From Streptomyces mangrovi (GTDB lineage: Bacteria; Actinomycetota; Actinomycetes; Streptomycetales; Streptomycetaceae), in assembly GCF_900114215.1 (NCBI RefSeq), contig NZ_FOSG01000003.1, forward strand, positions 186,001 through 250,000: a DNA stretch of 64,000 nt, given 5' to 3'. The notes under the pieces were generated by a model. That model was not told the DNA's origin. It saw only the letters and a list, made by a program, of their open reading frames with translations, and searched no databases. Positions 52,122-61,454 of the stretch are shown piece by piece. Position 1 is the first letter of the stretch; each line of letters opens with the position of its first letter. The position numbers and the translations under genes are program-made.

Positions 52122-55100
52122 TCAGCCGGCCAGGCAGGAGGGGCCGAGCAGCGCCTTGAGGTCGCCGAAGAGCGCGGGGTCGGCGGTGACCCGGTGCCGG
52201 TCCAGGCGCAGCACCGTCGTCTTGCGGCCGCCCTGGAGTCTGACCCGCACCTCGGTGGAGCCGCGGTGGTGGGTGAGCACCTCCCCCAGCTTCTCCACCA
52301 GCGGCGGGGTGACCTTGACCGTGGGGATGGTGATGGTGACGGGCGCGTCGGAGGCGGCGTCCGACAGGTCGGGGACCATCAGCTCCATGGCGACCAGCCG
52401 GGGGATGTCCTCGCGCTTGTCCAGGCGCCCCTTGACGAAGACCACCGCGTCCTCCACGAGCTGGGTGGAGACGAGCTGGTAGGTGGCGGGGAAGAACATG
52501 CAGTCGATCGAGCCCGCCAGGTCCTCCACGGTGGCGATCGCCCAGGCGTTGCCCTGCTTGGTCATCTTCCGCTGGAGGCCGGAGATGATCCCGCCGATGG
52601 TGACGATCGAGCCGTCGGAGAAGTCACCGCCGGTGAGCTGGGAGATCGCCGCGTCCGTCTTGTCGGACAGTACGTGTTCGAGCCCGAACAGCGGGTGGTC
52701 GGAGACGTAGAGACCGAGCATCTCCCGCTCCTGGGCGAGCAGGTAGCTCTTGTCCCACTCCTCGGGGGAGAACTCCACGTCCATGCCGAAGCCGGGGCCG
52801 CTGTCGGAGGACTCCTCCCCCATCCCGCCGAAGAGGTCGAACTGTCCCTCGGCCTCCTTCCGCTTGACCTGCACCACGTTGTCGATCATGGTCTCGAAGT
52901 GCGCGGTCAGGCCCTTGCGGGTGTGGCCCAGCTCGTCGAAGGCGCCGGCCTTGATCAGCGACTCGACGGTGCGCTTGTTGCACACCACCGCGTCGACCTT
53001 GTCGAGGAAGTCGGGGAAGGAGGTGTACCTCCCCTTGGCCCTGCGGCAGGCGACGATGGAGTCCACCACGTTCTGGCCGACGTTGCGCACGGCCGTCAGC
53101 CCGAAGACGATCGTGTCGTCGCCGCGCGGGGTGAAGTTCGCCTCGGACTCGTTGACGTCCGGCGGCAGCACCTTGATGCCCATGCGGCGGCACTCGTTGA
53201 GGTAGACCGCCGACTTGTCCTTGTCGTCGCGCACCGAGGTCAGCAGGGCGGCCATGTACTCGGCCGGGTAGTTCGCCTTGAGGTAGGCCGTCCAGTAGGA
53301 GACCAGTCCGTACGCCGAGGAGTGCGCCTTGTTGAAGGCGTATCCGGCGAAGGGCACCAGCACGTCCCACACGGCCTGGATGGCCTCGTCGGAGTAGCCC
53401 TTCTCCCGGGCGCCCTTCTGGAAGTTGACGAACTCGGCGTCCAGGACCTCCTTCTTCTTCTTGCCCATCGCCCGGCGCAGCAGGTCGGCCTGTCCGAGGC
53501 TGTACCCGGCGAGCACCTGGGCGGCTTTTTGCACCTGCTCCTGGTAGACGATCAGGCCGTAGGTGATGTCGAGGACCTCCTTGAGAGGCTCCTCCAGCTC
53601 CGGGTGGATCGGGGTGATCTCCTGCTGCCCGTTCTTGCGCAGCGCGTAGTTGATGTGGGAGTTCATGCCCATCGGGCCGGGCCGGTACAGGGCCGAGACC
53701 GCGGAGATGTCCTCGAAGTTGTCGGGCTTCATCATGCGCAGCAGGGAGCGCATGGGGCCGCCGTCGAACTGGAAGACGCCCAGGGTGTCGCCGCGCTGGA
53801 GCAGCTCGAAGGTCTTGGGGTCGTCCAGTGTGAGGTCGAGCAGGGTGATGTCGACGCCCTTGTTGGCCTTCACCAGCTTGACGGCGTCGTCCATGATCGT
53901 GAGGTTGCGCAGGCCCAGGAAGTCCATCTTCAGCAAGCCGAGCGACTCGCAGGTGGGGTAGTCCCACTGGGTGACCACCGCGCCGTCGTTCTTGGGGCTG
54001 AAGACCGGCACGTGGTCGATCAGCGGCTCGCTCGACATGATCACGCCCGCGGCGTGCACGCCCATCTGCCGCACCAGGCCCTCGATGCCGCGCGCGGCGT
54101 CGATGACCTTCTTCACGTCCGGCTCGTTCTCGTACATCCCCCGGATCTCGCCCGCCTCGTTGTAGCGGGGGTGCTTGGGGTCGGTGATGCCCGACAGGGG
54201 GATGCCCTTGCCCAGGACGTCGGCGGGCATCGCCTTGGTGATGCGGTCGCCCATCGCGTACGGGTAGCCCAGCACCCGGGCGGAGTCCTTGATCGCGGCC
54301 TTCGCCTTGATGGTGCCGTAGGTGCCGATCTGGGCGACCTTGTCGGCGCCGTACTTCTCGGTCACGTAGCGGATGACCTCACCGCGCCTGCGCTCGTCGA
54401 AGTCGATGTCGACGTCGGGCATGGAGACGCGTTCGGGGTTGAGGAACCGCTCGAAGATCAGCCCGTGCTCGATCGGGTCGAGGTCGGTGATGCCCATGGC
54501 GTACGCCACGATCGAGCCGGCCGCGGAGCCTCGGCCGGGGCCGACGGCGATGCCGTTGTTCTTGGCCCACATGATGAAGTCGGCGACGACCAGGAAGTAG
54601 CCGGGGAACCCCATCTGGACGATGACGTCCATCTCGTAGTCGGCCTGCTGCTGCCGGTCCTCGGGGACGTTGCCGGAGTACCGGCGGGCCATGCCCCGGC
54701 GGACCTCCTCACGGAACCAGGACTCCTCGGTGTGGCCCTCGGGCACGGGGAAGCGGGGCATCAGGTCCCGCTTCTCGAACCACCCGTCGGTGTCGATCTG
54801 CTCGGCGACCAGGAGGGTGTTGCGGCAGCCCTCCTGCCAGGCGTCGGAGGAGTCGATGGCGTACATCTCCTCCGTGGACTTCAGGTAGTAGCCGGCGCCG
54901 TTGAACCGGAAGCGGTCGGGGTCGGAGAGGTTCTTGCCGGTCTGGATGCACAGCAGCGCGTCGTGCGCCTCGGCCTCGTGGGAGTAGGTGTAGTGGCTGT
55001 CGTTGGTGACCAGCGGGGGGATGCCCAGCTTCCTGCCGATCTCCAGCAGCCCGTCGCGGACCTGGCGCTCGATGTCGATGCCGTGGTCCATCAGCTCCAG

Positions 55101-55664
55101 GAAGTAGCGGTCCTTGCCGAAGATGTCCTGGTAGTCGGAGGCGGCCTTGAGCGCCTCGTCGAACTGGCCGAGCCGCAGCCTGGTCTGCACCTCGCCCGAG
55201 GGGCAGCCGGTGGAGGCGATCAGGCCCTCGGAGAACTCGGCGATCATCTCCCGGTCGGTCCTGGGCCACTTGACGAAGAAGCCCTCCATGTAGGCGTCCG
55301 AGGAGAGCCGGAAGAGGTTGTGCAGGCCCGCCCTGTTCGAGGCCCAGATCGTCTTGTGAGTGTAGCCGCCGGAGCCGGAGACGTCGTCGCGCTTCTGGTG
55401 GGGCTGGCCCCACTGGACGCGCCGCTTGTACCGCCGCGACTGCGGGGCGACGTAGGACTCGATGCCGATGATCGGCGTGACGCCGGCCTTGGTGGCGTGC
55501 TGGAAGAAGTCGTAGGCCCCGTGGAGGTTGCCGTGGTCGGTCATGGCGATGTGCGTCATGCCCATCTCCTGACACGCCTCGAACATGTCCTTCAGCCGCG
55601 CCGCACCGTCCAGCAGGGAGTACTGCGTGTGTACGTGCAGGTGTGTGAACGGCGGTTTGGCCAC
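52122..55664 (-). CDS. dnaE: DNA polymerase III alpha subunit
   Basis: 1180 aa from GTG 55664 (GGAGG nine bases upstream). The PHP domain begins HLHVHTQYSLLDGAARL. The polymerase core has GPGRGSAAGSIVAYAMGITDLDP (about residue 375), PDVDIDFDERRRGEVI (about 415, two catalytic Asp) and AFNKAHSSAYGLVSYWTAYLKANYPAEYMAALL. The helix-hairpin-helix and C-terminal OB-fold region (GSIVTIGGIISGLQRKMTKQG) follow. Replicative DnaE1 type, full length. Transcribed alone. Confidence 0.97.
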   Translation of the reverse strand: MAKPPFTHLHVHTQYSLLDGAARLKDMFEACQEMGMTHIAMTDHGNLHGAYDFFQHATKAGVTPIIGIESYVAPQSRRYKRRVQWGQPHQKRDDVSGSGGYTHKTIWASNRAGLHNLFRLSSDAYMEGFFVKWPRTDREMIAEFSEGLIASTGCPSGEVQTRLRLGQFDEALKAASDYQDIFGKDRYFLELMDHGIDIERQVRDGLLEIGRKLGIPPLVTNDSHYTYSHEAEAHDALLCIQTGKNLSDPDRFRFNGAGYYLKSTEEMYAIDSSDAWQEGCRNTLLVAEQIDTDGWFEKRDLMPRFPVPEGHTEESWFREEVRRGMARRYSGNVPEDRQQQADYEMDVIVQMGFPGYFLVVADFIMWAKNNGIAVGPGRGSAAGSIVAYAMGITDLDPIEHGLIFERFLNPERVSMPDVDIDFDERRRGEVIRYVTEKYGADKVAQIGTYGTIKAKAAIKDSARVLGYPYAMGDRITKAMPADVLGKGIPLSGITDPKHPRYNEAGEIRGMYENEPDVKKVIDAARGIEGLVRQMGVHAAGVIMSSEPLIDHVPVFSPKNDGAVVTQWDYPTCESLGLLKMDFLGLRNLTIMDDAVKLVKANKGVDITLLDLTLDDPKTFELLQRGDTLGVFQFDGGPMRSLLRMMKPDNFEDISAVSALYRPGPMGMNSHINYALRKNGQQEITPIHPELEEPLKEVLDITYGLIVYQEQVQKAAQVLAGYSLGQADLLRRAMGKKKKEVLDAEFVNFQKGAREKGYSDEAIQAVWDVLVPFAGYAFNKAHSSAYGLVSYWTAYLKANYPAEYMAALLTSVRDDKDKSAVYLNECRRMGIKVLPPDVNESEANFTPRGDDTIVFGLTAVRNVGQNVVDSIVACRRAKGRYTSFPDFLDKVDAVVCNKRTVESLIKAGAFDELGHTRKGLTAHFETMIDNVVQVKRKEAEGQFDLFGGMGEESSDSGPGFGMDVEFSPEEWDKSYLLAQEREMLGLYVSDHPLFGLEHVLSDKTDAAISQLTGGDFSDGSIVTIGGIISGLQRKMTKQGNAWAIATVEDLAGSIDCMFFPATYQLVSTQLVEDAVVFVKGRLDKREDIPRLVAMELMVPDLSDAASDAPVTITIPTVKVTPPLVEKLGEVLTHHRGSTEVRVRLQGGRKTTVLRLDRHRVTADPALFGDLKALLGPSCLAG

Positions 55665-55985
55665 GGCGGATGTCCTCCAACAAGCGGGCGTGCGGCGGTT
55701 CCCTGAACGGGTCCGAAGTCTACGTCCCGGGGCCGGTGGGAGCCGCCGCCCGGCGGGTGCGCCGGGCCCCGCCGCGTGTCCCCGCCGGGCCGCCCCGCGC
55801 CGGGCCGCCGCCGCGCCCCCCGCGAGCCCTCACGGGATCCCGTGCGCCCCCGCCGTGAGATCCCCGGTGCCACACAGGTCACACCGCCCGCACCCGCGGC
55901 CGCGGGCATCGGTCGTGTTGCGATCCTCACCCGGCCCACGCTCTTTAGGCACTTCTTAGCGGAGCCCGTGGCACACTCGGCAGCG
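55665..55985. other. 321-bp divergent region between dnaE and a membrane-protein gene
   Basis: Mostly a G/C tract (55740-55860) without clear motifs. A less GC-rich stretch at about 55930-55965 probably holds the plus-strand promoter. No operator-like repeat or coding region was identified. Confidence 0.5.
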
Positions 55986-56678
55986 ATGAGCAGGACCGGC
56001 TTCACCGACACAGGCATCCGGGCGGTGCGCGCCGCGGTCTTCACCGCTGTGTGCCTCGTGCTGTCCGCGGGCGCCCATGTGCTGCTCTCGGCCGGCCCCT
56101 TGCCGTATCCGCCGCTCCTGGCGGTCGGCGCGACGGTGTTCGTGATCGCCTTCGCCCTCGCCGGACGCGAGCGGGGCTTCCGGGCGATCGCCGCGCTGCT
56201 GGTGCCGCTGGAGCTGGCCGCCGACACCGTCTTCACCACCGGCCAGCACGCCTGCTACGGGCAGGCCGGCGGCCCGGTGGCCGGGCCGCTGCGCGCGGTC
56301 GGCCTGGACCTGCTGTGCGCGGGAGGCGACTTCGGCACCCCGCTGGCGCGGATGACCGCCTCCGACACGTCCCCGCTGCCCGTGGCCGCCCACCCGGCCG
56401 CCCCGTGGCTGCTGCTGGCCGCGCATGTGGCCGTCGGCCTGACGGCGGCCGCCTGGCTGCACCGGGGCGACGCGGCACTCTCCCGGCTGCTGCGCGCCGC
56501 CGCTGCGGCGGTCTTCCGGCCGCTGCTGCTGGCCGCGGACGCCCGGAGCGCGGCCGGCGAGTCCTGCGGCCGTGTGCCGCGCCCCGCCCACCGCACCCGC
56601 GCGCGCCGCGCGCTCCCTGTGCTGACCCACTCCGTGGTACGGCGCGGACCTCCGTGCTCCGCGGCCCTCGCCGCCTGA
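55986..56678 (+). CDS. Membrane protein of unknown function upstream of a DsbA-like gene
   Basis: 230 aa. About four hydrophobic segments (AVRAAVFTAVCLVLSAGAHVLL, PPLLAVGATVFVIAFALAG, FRAIAALLVPLELAADTVF, APWLLLAAHVAVGLTAAAWL), an extracellular-looking loop with two Cys (ACYGQ, LLCAGGDFG) and a basic Arg/Pro tail. It lies 49 bp before the thioredoxin-fold gene on the same strand. Possible partner in extracytoplasmic thiol or metal handling, an inference from context. Confidence 0.7.
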   Translation: MSRTGFTDTGIRAVRAAVFTAVCLVLSAGAHVLLSAGPLPYPPLLAVGATVFVIAFALAGRERGFRAIAALLVPLELAADTVFTTGQHACYGQAGGPVAGPLRAVGLDLLCAGGDFGTPLARMTASDTSPLPVAAHPAAPWLLLAAHVAVGLTAAAWLHRGDAALSRLLRAAAAAVFRPLLLAADARSAAGESCGRVPRPAHRTRARRALPVLTHSVVRRGPPCSAALAA

Positions 56679-56727
56679 GCACCACCGTCCCCACCCATCA
56701 CGTACCGGACACGGAGAACACACCCCC

Positions 56728-57519
56728 ATGAGCAAGCGCAACAGCCAGGAAGCCAAGCGCGCCGCCCGCGAGCGGCTGCGGGCCGAGCGGGAGAAGCAGG
56801 CCAAGAAGGACAAGCTGCGCCGCCAGGCGATCGTCGGCGGCTCGGTGCTGGCGATCCTCGCGGTCGCGGGCGGCATCGGCTTCGCCGTCGCCAACATGGA
56901 CGACGGCGGCAGTGACAAGTCCTGGGCCGACGCGGCGGACAAGAAGCTGGTGAAGCCGGCCAACTCCTCCGGGAAGAACGGCACGATCGTCCTCATCGGC
57001 GACAAGGACGCCAAGAAGACGATCGACGTCTACGAGGACATGCGCTGCCCCGCCTGCGCCAACTTCGAGCAGGCCCTGGGCGAGACGGTCAAGAAGGGCG
57101 CCGAGGACGGCAAGTACAAGCTGCAGATCCACCTCGGCAGCATCATCGACGGCAACTTCGGCGGCGACGGCTCCAAGAACGCCACCAGCGCCCTGGGCGC
57201 CGCGCTGGACGTGAGCACCGAGGCGTTCAGCGAGTACCACTCCCTGCTGTACTCGGCCGAGCACCACCCGCCGGAGAACGAGGACAAGTTCGCCGACAAC
57301 GACTATCTACTGAAGGTCGCCGAGAACGTCGACGCGCTCAAGGACAACAAGGAGTTCGAGACGGCCGTCGAGAAGGGCACCTACGACAAGTGGGCGCTCG
57401 AGATGATCGACAGCTTCAACGAGGCCGGCGTCCAGGGCACCCCGACCGTCCGGATCGACGGCAAGGACGTCGAGGTCAGCAAGCTTCCCGCCGAACTGGA
57501 GAAGCTCGGCGTCAAGTGA
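56728..57519 (+). CDS. Membrane-anchored DsbA-like thioredoxin-fold protein
   Basis: 263 aa. A basic cytoplasmic head of 32 residues, one membrane helix (AIVGGSVLAILAVAGGIGFAVA), then an exported thioredoxin_4/DsbA-type domain. The active-site motif is CPAC (Cys107, Cys110) in DVYEDMRCPACANFEQ, and the cis-Pro is in VQGTPTVRIDGKDV. It should catalyse disulfide exchange outside the membrane. A hairpin terminator follows. Confidence 0.9.
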   Translation: MSKRNSQEAKRAARERLRAEREKQAKKDKLRRQAIVGGSVLAILAVAGGIGFAVANMDDGGSDKSWADAADKKLVKPANSSGKNGTIVLIGDKDAKKTIDVYEDMRCPACANFEQALGETVKKGAEDGKYKLQIHLGSIIDGNFGGDGSKNATSALGAALDVSTEAFSEYHSLLYSAEHHPPENEDKFADNDYLLKVAENVDALKDNKEFETAVEKGTYDKWALEMIDSFNEAGVQGTPTVRIDGKDVEVSKLPAELEKLGVK

Positions 57520-57532
57520 GTCGGCCGACAGC

Positions 57533-57560
57533 CCGGCGGCACCCGTCGTGGTGCCGCCGG
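57533..57560 (+). terminator. Terminator after the DsbA-like gene
   Basis: An 11-bp perfect stem (57533-57543 with 57550-57560) with loop CGTCGT, 14 bp after the stop. Confidence 0.75.
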
Positions 57561-57750
57561 CGCCGGGCCGCACCGGGCCGCCGGTCCGCCGCGAGAGGCG
57601 GCGCACCGGCGGCCGCTCCGTCCGTACGGCGGTGCGGCGGTGCGGCGGTGCTGCGTGCCCCGGCACGGTGCCACCGGGCGCGGCCCGGTCCGGCTCACCG
57701 CGCTTTCAGGACAACACCGCTCGACCAGTGGGCGAACTCTTTCCGGCGCC

Positions 57751-57780
57751 CTGTCCCGTAGCCCTACCGGCACGTAACAT
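57751..57780 (+). promoter_or_regulatory. Putative promoter for a leaderless phoD transcript
   Basis: TAACAT (57775-57780) fits TANNNT and lies 8 bases before the GTG start at 57789, with CTGTCC (57751-57756) 18 bp upstream as a partial -35. The start codon would be at or within a base or two of the transcript 5' end. Confidence 0.45.
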
Positions 57781-57788
57781 CTGCGGCC

Positions 57789-59447
57789 GTGACCGACACC
57801 CACACCACATCCCACACCCCTGCCCCCACGCGGCGCACGGTCGTCGCGGCCACCGCCGCGACCGCCGCCGGCGCCACGCTGCTGCCGCTGAGCACCCCGC
57901 AGCGCGCCCGGGCCGCGGACGGCCCGGCCTTCGCCCACGGCGTCGCCTCCGGCGACCCACTGCCCGACGGCGTCCTGCTGTGGACCCGGGTCACCCCCAC
58001 CCCCGACGCGACGCCCGGCTCCGGGCTGGGCGCGCCCGTGGAGGTCACCTGGGAGGTCGCCGAGGACCGCGCCTTCACCCGCGTCGTCGCCTCCGGCCGC
58101 ACCACCGCCACCGCGGAGGCCGACCACACCGTCAAGGCCGATGTGCGCGGGCTGCGCCCGGCCACCGGGTACCACTACCGCTTCTCGGCCGGGGGCGTCC
58201 TCTCCCCCACAGGCCGCACCCGCACCGCGCCCGCCGACGGAACGGCCGCGGACCGCGTCCGCTTCGGGGTGGTCTCCTGCTCCCACTACGAGAGCGGCTT
58301 CTTCTCCGCCTACCGCCACCTCGCCGCCCGTGCCGACCTGGACGCCGTCCTCCACCTGGGCGACTACATCTACGAGTACGGCAAGGGCGAGTACCCGCTC
58401 AAGGACGGGGTCGTCCGCGAGATGCGCCCCGCCCACGAGACGGTCACCCTGGCCGACTACCGGCAGCGCCACGCCCACTACAAGGGCGACGCCGATCTCC
58501 AGTCGCTGCACGCCGCGCACCCAGTGATCGCGATCTGGGACGACCACGAGACGGCCAACGACGCCTGGTCCGGCGGTGCGGAGAACCACACCCCCGGCGC
58601 GGAGGGCGACTGGGAGGCGCGCGCCAGAGCCGCGCGCCGGGCGTACTTCGAGTGGATGCCCGTGCGCCCCTCCGTCGAGGGCACCGTCTACCGGCGGCTG
58701 CGCTTCGGTGACCTCGCCGACCTCCACCTGCTCGACCTGCGCTCCTTCCGCGACCGCCAGGCGGGCATCGGCAGCGGCGACGTGGACGACCCCGACCGCA
58801 CCATCACCGGCCGCGCGCAGCTGGACTGGCTGAAGTCCTCCCTGGCCTCCTCCGGCGCCCGGTGGCATCTGGTGGGCACCTCGGTGATGATCTCCCCGAT
58901 GGCCTTCGGCTCCGTGCCGGCGTACCTGCTCGGGCCGCTGGCCGAACTGCTCGGCGTGCCCCGCGAGGGCCTGGCCGTCAACGTCGACCAGTGGGACGGC
59001 TACACCGACGACCGCCGCGAGCTGCTGACGCATCTGCGCGACCGCGGCATCGGCAACACCGTCTTCCTCACCGGCGACATCCACATGGCCTTCGCCAACG
59101 ACGTGCCCCTGCGGGCCGCGACCTATCCGCTCCAGCGGCCGGTCGCCACGGAGTTCGTGGTCACCTCCGTCACCTCCGACAACATCGACGACATCCTGAG
59201 GGTGCCGCCGCACACCGTCTCCTCCGTCGCGGAGACCGCCATACGCGCCGCCAACCGGCACACCAGATGGCTCGACATGGACTCGCACGGCTACGGCGTC
59301 CTCGACGTGGACTCCGAGCGGACCCAGATGGACTACTACGCGCTGTCGGACAAGACCGACCCGCGGGCGTCCGCCGTCCATGTGCGCTCCTACCGGACCC
59401 GCTCGGGCACACAGCGGGTGGAGCGCGCGGAGGACCCCGTGCGCTGA
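57789..59447 (+). CDS. phoD: Secreted alkaline phosphatase/phosphodiesterase PhoD
   Basis: 552 aa from GTG 57789. A twin-arginine signal ([15 protein letters not shown], cleavage near ARAADG) predicts folded export. The PhoD N-domain ([18 protein letters not shown]) and the metallophosphoesterase core ([56 protein letters not shown]) are complete. It hydrolyses phosphate mono/diesters and teichoic acids outside the cell. In Streptomyces phoD is PhoP-controlled; only a weak pair of PHO-like units is seen upstream. Confidence 0.93.
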   Translation: MTDTHTTSHTPAPTRRTVVAATAATAAGATLLPLSTPQRARAADGPAFAHGVASGDPLPDGVLLWTRVTPTPDATPGSGLGAPVEVTWEVAEDRAFTRVVASGRTTATAEADHTVKADVRGLRPATGYHYRFSAGGVLSPTGRTRTAPADGTAADRVRFGVVSCSHYESGFFSAYRHLAARADLDAVLHLGDYIYEYGKGEYPLKDGVVREMRPAHETVTLADYRQRHAHYKGDADLQSLHAAHPVIAIWDDHETANDAWSGGAENHTPGAEGDWEARARAARRAYFEWMPVRPSVEGTVYRRLRFGDLADLHLLDLRSFRDRQAGIGSGDVDDPDRTITGRAQLDWLKSSLASSGARWHLVGTSVMISPMAFGSVPAYLLGPLAELLGVPREGLAVNVDQWDGYTDDRRELLTHLRDRGIGNTVFLTGDIHMAFANDVPLRAATYPLQRPVATEFVVTSVTSDNIDDILRVPPHTVSSVAETAIRAANRHTRWLDMDSHGYGVLDVDSERTQMDYYALSDKTDPRASAVHVRSYRTRSGTQRVERAEDPVR

Positions 59448-59452
59448 CCCCG

Positions 59453-59495
59453 CCGTGTGCGGGAGGCCCCGGGGCCCGGGGCCTCCCGCACACGG
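59453..59495. terminator. 21-bp perfect inverted repeat between phoD and the hydrolase gene
   Basis: Arms 59453-59473 and 59475-59495 are exact complements around a single base, so the central GC run must form the loop. It lies between convergent stop codons and is the longest perfect dyad noticed in the window. Confidence 0.8.
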
Positions 59496-59512
59496 TCCGG
59501 CGGCCGGTGGGG

Positions 59513-60103
59513 TCAGCGGCTCGCCGGCTCCTCCAGCTCAGCCAGGAAGCCGAGTGCGGTCCGCCAGGTCCGCTCGGCCGCCTCCTCGTCGTGGTCCGGC
59601 AGGCCGGGGTCGGTGAACAGGTGCCCGGCCCCGGGGTAGCGGTGCACCTCTACGTCCGCGCCCGCCCGCCGCATCCGCAGGTACCAGGCGTTCAGCCAGT
59701 CGTGCGGCTCGAACGGGTCGGGGTCGGCCACGTGGAGCTGCACGGGCAGGTCGTCGACGGCCGCGTCCTCGGAAATGTCGGAGGTGCCGTGCAGGAGCAG
59801 CAGTCCGCGGGCACGGGTGTCGGCGAGCGCGAGGTTCTGGGCGATCGCACCGCCCAGGGAGAACCCGGCGTACACCACCCCGCGCTCGGAGAGCGGGGCG
59901 GTGGCGGCGACGGCCCTCCTCAGCAGTTCGTCGCGGCCGATCCCGTCCTTGATCGCCATACTCTCCTCGACCGTCCGGGCCGTCCGTCCGCCGTACAGGT
60001 CGGGGGTGTGGACCTCGTGCCCGGCCTCCCTCAGCCTGACGGCCGCCTCCTCGACGGCGGGGCGCGGCCCGTAGGCGGAGTGGAACATCACAACGGTGGG
60101 CAC
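59513..60103 (-). CDS. Dienelactone-hydrolase-family alpha/beta hydrolase
   Basis: 196 aa from GTG 60103. The opening TVVMFHSAYGPRPAVEEAAVRLREAGHEVHTPDLYGG, nucleophile Ser in YAGFSLGGAIAQNLAL, Asp region LHVADPDPFEP and catalytic His in YPGAGHLFTD fit the DLH family. In true dienelactone hydrolase the nucleophile is Cys; here it is Ser, suggesting general esterase activity. Substrate unknown. Divergent from the MscS gene. Confidence 0.88.
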   Translation of the reverse strand: MPTVVMFHSAYGPRPAVEEAAVRLREAGHEVHTPDLYGGRTARTVEESMAIKDGIGRDELLRRAVAATAPLSERGVVYAGFSLGGAIAQNLALADTRARGLLLLHGTSDISEDAAVDDLPVQLHVADPDPFEPHDWLNAWYLRMRRAGADVEVHRYPGAGHLFTDPGLPDHDEEAAERTWRTALGFLAELEEPASR

Positions 60104-60244
60104 GGTGTCACTTCCTTAGCAGGTCATCCTCATGATCCACGTCACGGCGCCGCGCCGGGAGGCGGAGTCCTCCCATGGTGCCAGGTACGGTCGGTGGGGT
60201 CCTTTTTCCATCCCCAGGAGTCCTGACGAGGAGTTCACACCACC

Positions 60245-61375
60245 ATGGAGAACGTGCTGCGACCGCTGATCGTCTTCGGCGGCGCCATCGCCCTGGCGTT
60301 CGCCGTCGGCTGGGCGGTGGACCGCGCGCTGCGGCGCATGGACGCCCGGCATCCGGAGACTCCGCTGTGGGGTCTGCTGCGCAGCGGCCGGGTCCCGCTT
60401 CAGGCGGTGGTCTTCGTCGGTCTGCTCAACGCCTTCTCGGACGAGACGCACCTGGCCAGGGACCACCAGAAGGCCGTCGACCTGTGGCTGAACCTGATAA
60501 TGATCGGGGCCGCCGCGTGGCTGATGCTGCGTGTGCTGACCGCCGTCGTGGAGACGGCCTACTCCCGGTACGCCGGAATCGCCCATGACGCGGCACGGGT
60601 GCGGCGGGTGCGCACCCAGCTGACGCTGATCAAGCGGCTGGCCACGGCGGTGGTCACCGTGATCGCCGGCGCGGCGATGCTGCTGCAGTTCCCCGCGATG
60701 GAGAAGCTGGGCGCCTCCATGCTGGCCTCCGCCGGTGTGCTGGGCATCGTCGCCGGTATCGCCGCCCAGTCCACGCTGGGCAATCTCTTCGCCGGCCTGC
60801 AGATCGCCTTCGGCGACATGGTGCGCATCGGCGACACGGTGATCGTGGACGGCGAGTGGGGGACGGTGGAGGAGATCACCACCTCCTACCTGGTGGTCCT
60901 CACCTGGGACGAGCGCAGGATCACCATGCCGGTGTCCTACTTCACCAGCAAGCCCTTCGAGAACTGGACCCGCGGCAACCCGCAGATGACCGGCACCGTC
61001 TACCTCCACCTGGACCACTCGGCGCCGATCGCCGAGATCCGGCGGAAGACCGAGGAGCTCGTGCGTGCCAGCGACGCCTGGGACGGCCGCAGCCACGGCC
61101 TGGTGGTGACCGACTCCACGCCCACCACGGTCGAGGTCCGCGCGACGATGACGGCGCGCACCCCCGACGACATCTGGACGCTGCGCTGCGAGGTCCGCGA
61201 AGGGCTGATCACCTGGCTCCACCGGGAGCACCCCTACGCCCTGCCCCGCGTCACCACCGCGCAGGCGGCCCCGGCCCCGGTCTTCGAGCCGGGACCGGAG
61301 CGGGAGGAGACGGGCGTGGACGGCCGGGCGAACGGCGGACGGCCGGGGATACCGGACGCGCGCAAGCCCGGCTGA
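60245..61375 (+). CDS. MscS-family mechanosensitive channel
   Basis: 376 aa. Three to four N-terminal helices, then the pore helix and beta domain (SAGVLGIVAGIAAQSTLGNLFAGLQIAFGDMVRIGDTVIVDGEWGTVEEITTSYLVVLTWDERRITMPVSYFTSKPFENWTR). These are the hallmark of MscS. A long cytoplasmic domain and a Pro/Gly-rich tail follow. It should release osmolytes on hypo-osmotic shock. ATG 60245; converges on the RluA gene. Confidence 0.92.
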   Translation: MENVLRPLIVFGGAIALAFAVGWAVDRALRRMDARHPETPLWGLLRSGRVPLQAVVFVGLLNAFSDETHLARDHQKAVDLWLNLIMIGAAAWLMLRVLTAVVETAYSRYAGIAHDAARVRRVRTQLTLIKRLATAVVTVIAGAAMLLQFPAMEKLGASMLASAGVLGIVAGIAAQSTLGNLFAGLQIAFGDMVRIGDTVIVDGEWGTVEEITTSYLVVLTWDERRITMPVSYFTSKPFENWTRGNPQMTGTVYLHLDHSAPIAEIRRKTEELVRASDAWDGRSHGLVVTDSTPTTVEVRATMTARTPDDIWTLRCEVREGLITWLHREHPYALPRVTTAQAAPAPVFEPGPEREETGVDGRANGGRPGIPDARKPG

Positions 61376-61407
61376 GACACGGGCCGACCCGGCACGGGTC
61401 CGCGGGG

Positions 61408-61438
61408 CCGCGGTGTACGCCTCGGACGTACGCCGCGG
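61408..61438. terminator. Hairpin between the MscS and RluA genes
   Basis: A 12-bp stem (61408-61419 with 61427-61438, one wobble) in the 79-bp convergent spacer. Confidence 0.65.
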
Positions 61439-61454
61439 GCCCGCGGCGTACGTG

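Noticed and set aside
52110..55706. Open frame of about 1200 codons opposite dnaE
   Set aside because: It is an antisense shadow of a full-length, motif-complete polymerase gene.
57620..57655. GGCGGTGC-type short tandem repeats before phoD
   Set aside because: Three short GC-rich copies in an intergenic spacer are likely simple slippage repeats. No dyad or regulator-site pattern.
57693..57714. PHO box upstream of phoD
   Set aside because: The two 11-bp units match only partly (6 of 7 and 4 of 7 core bases) and are placed too far upstream. Not listed as a feature.
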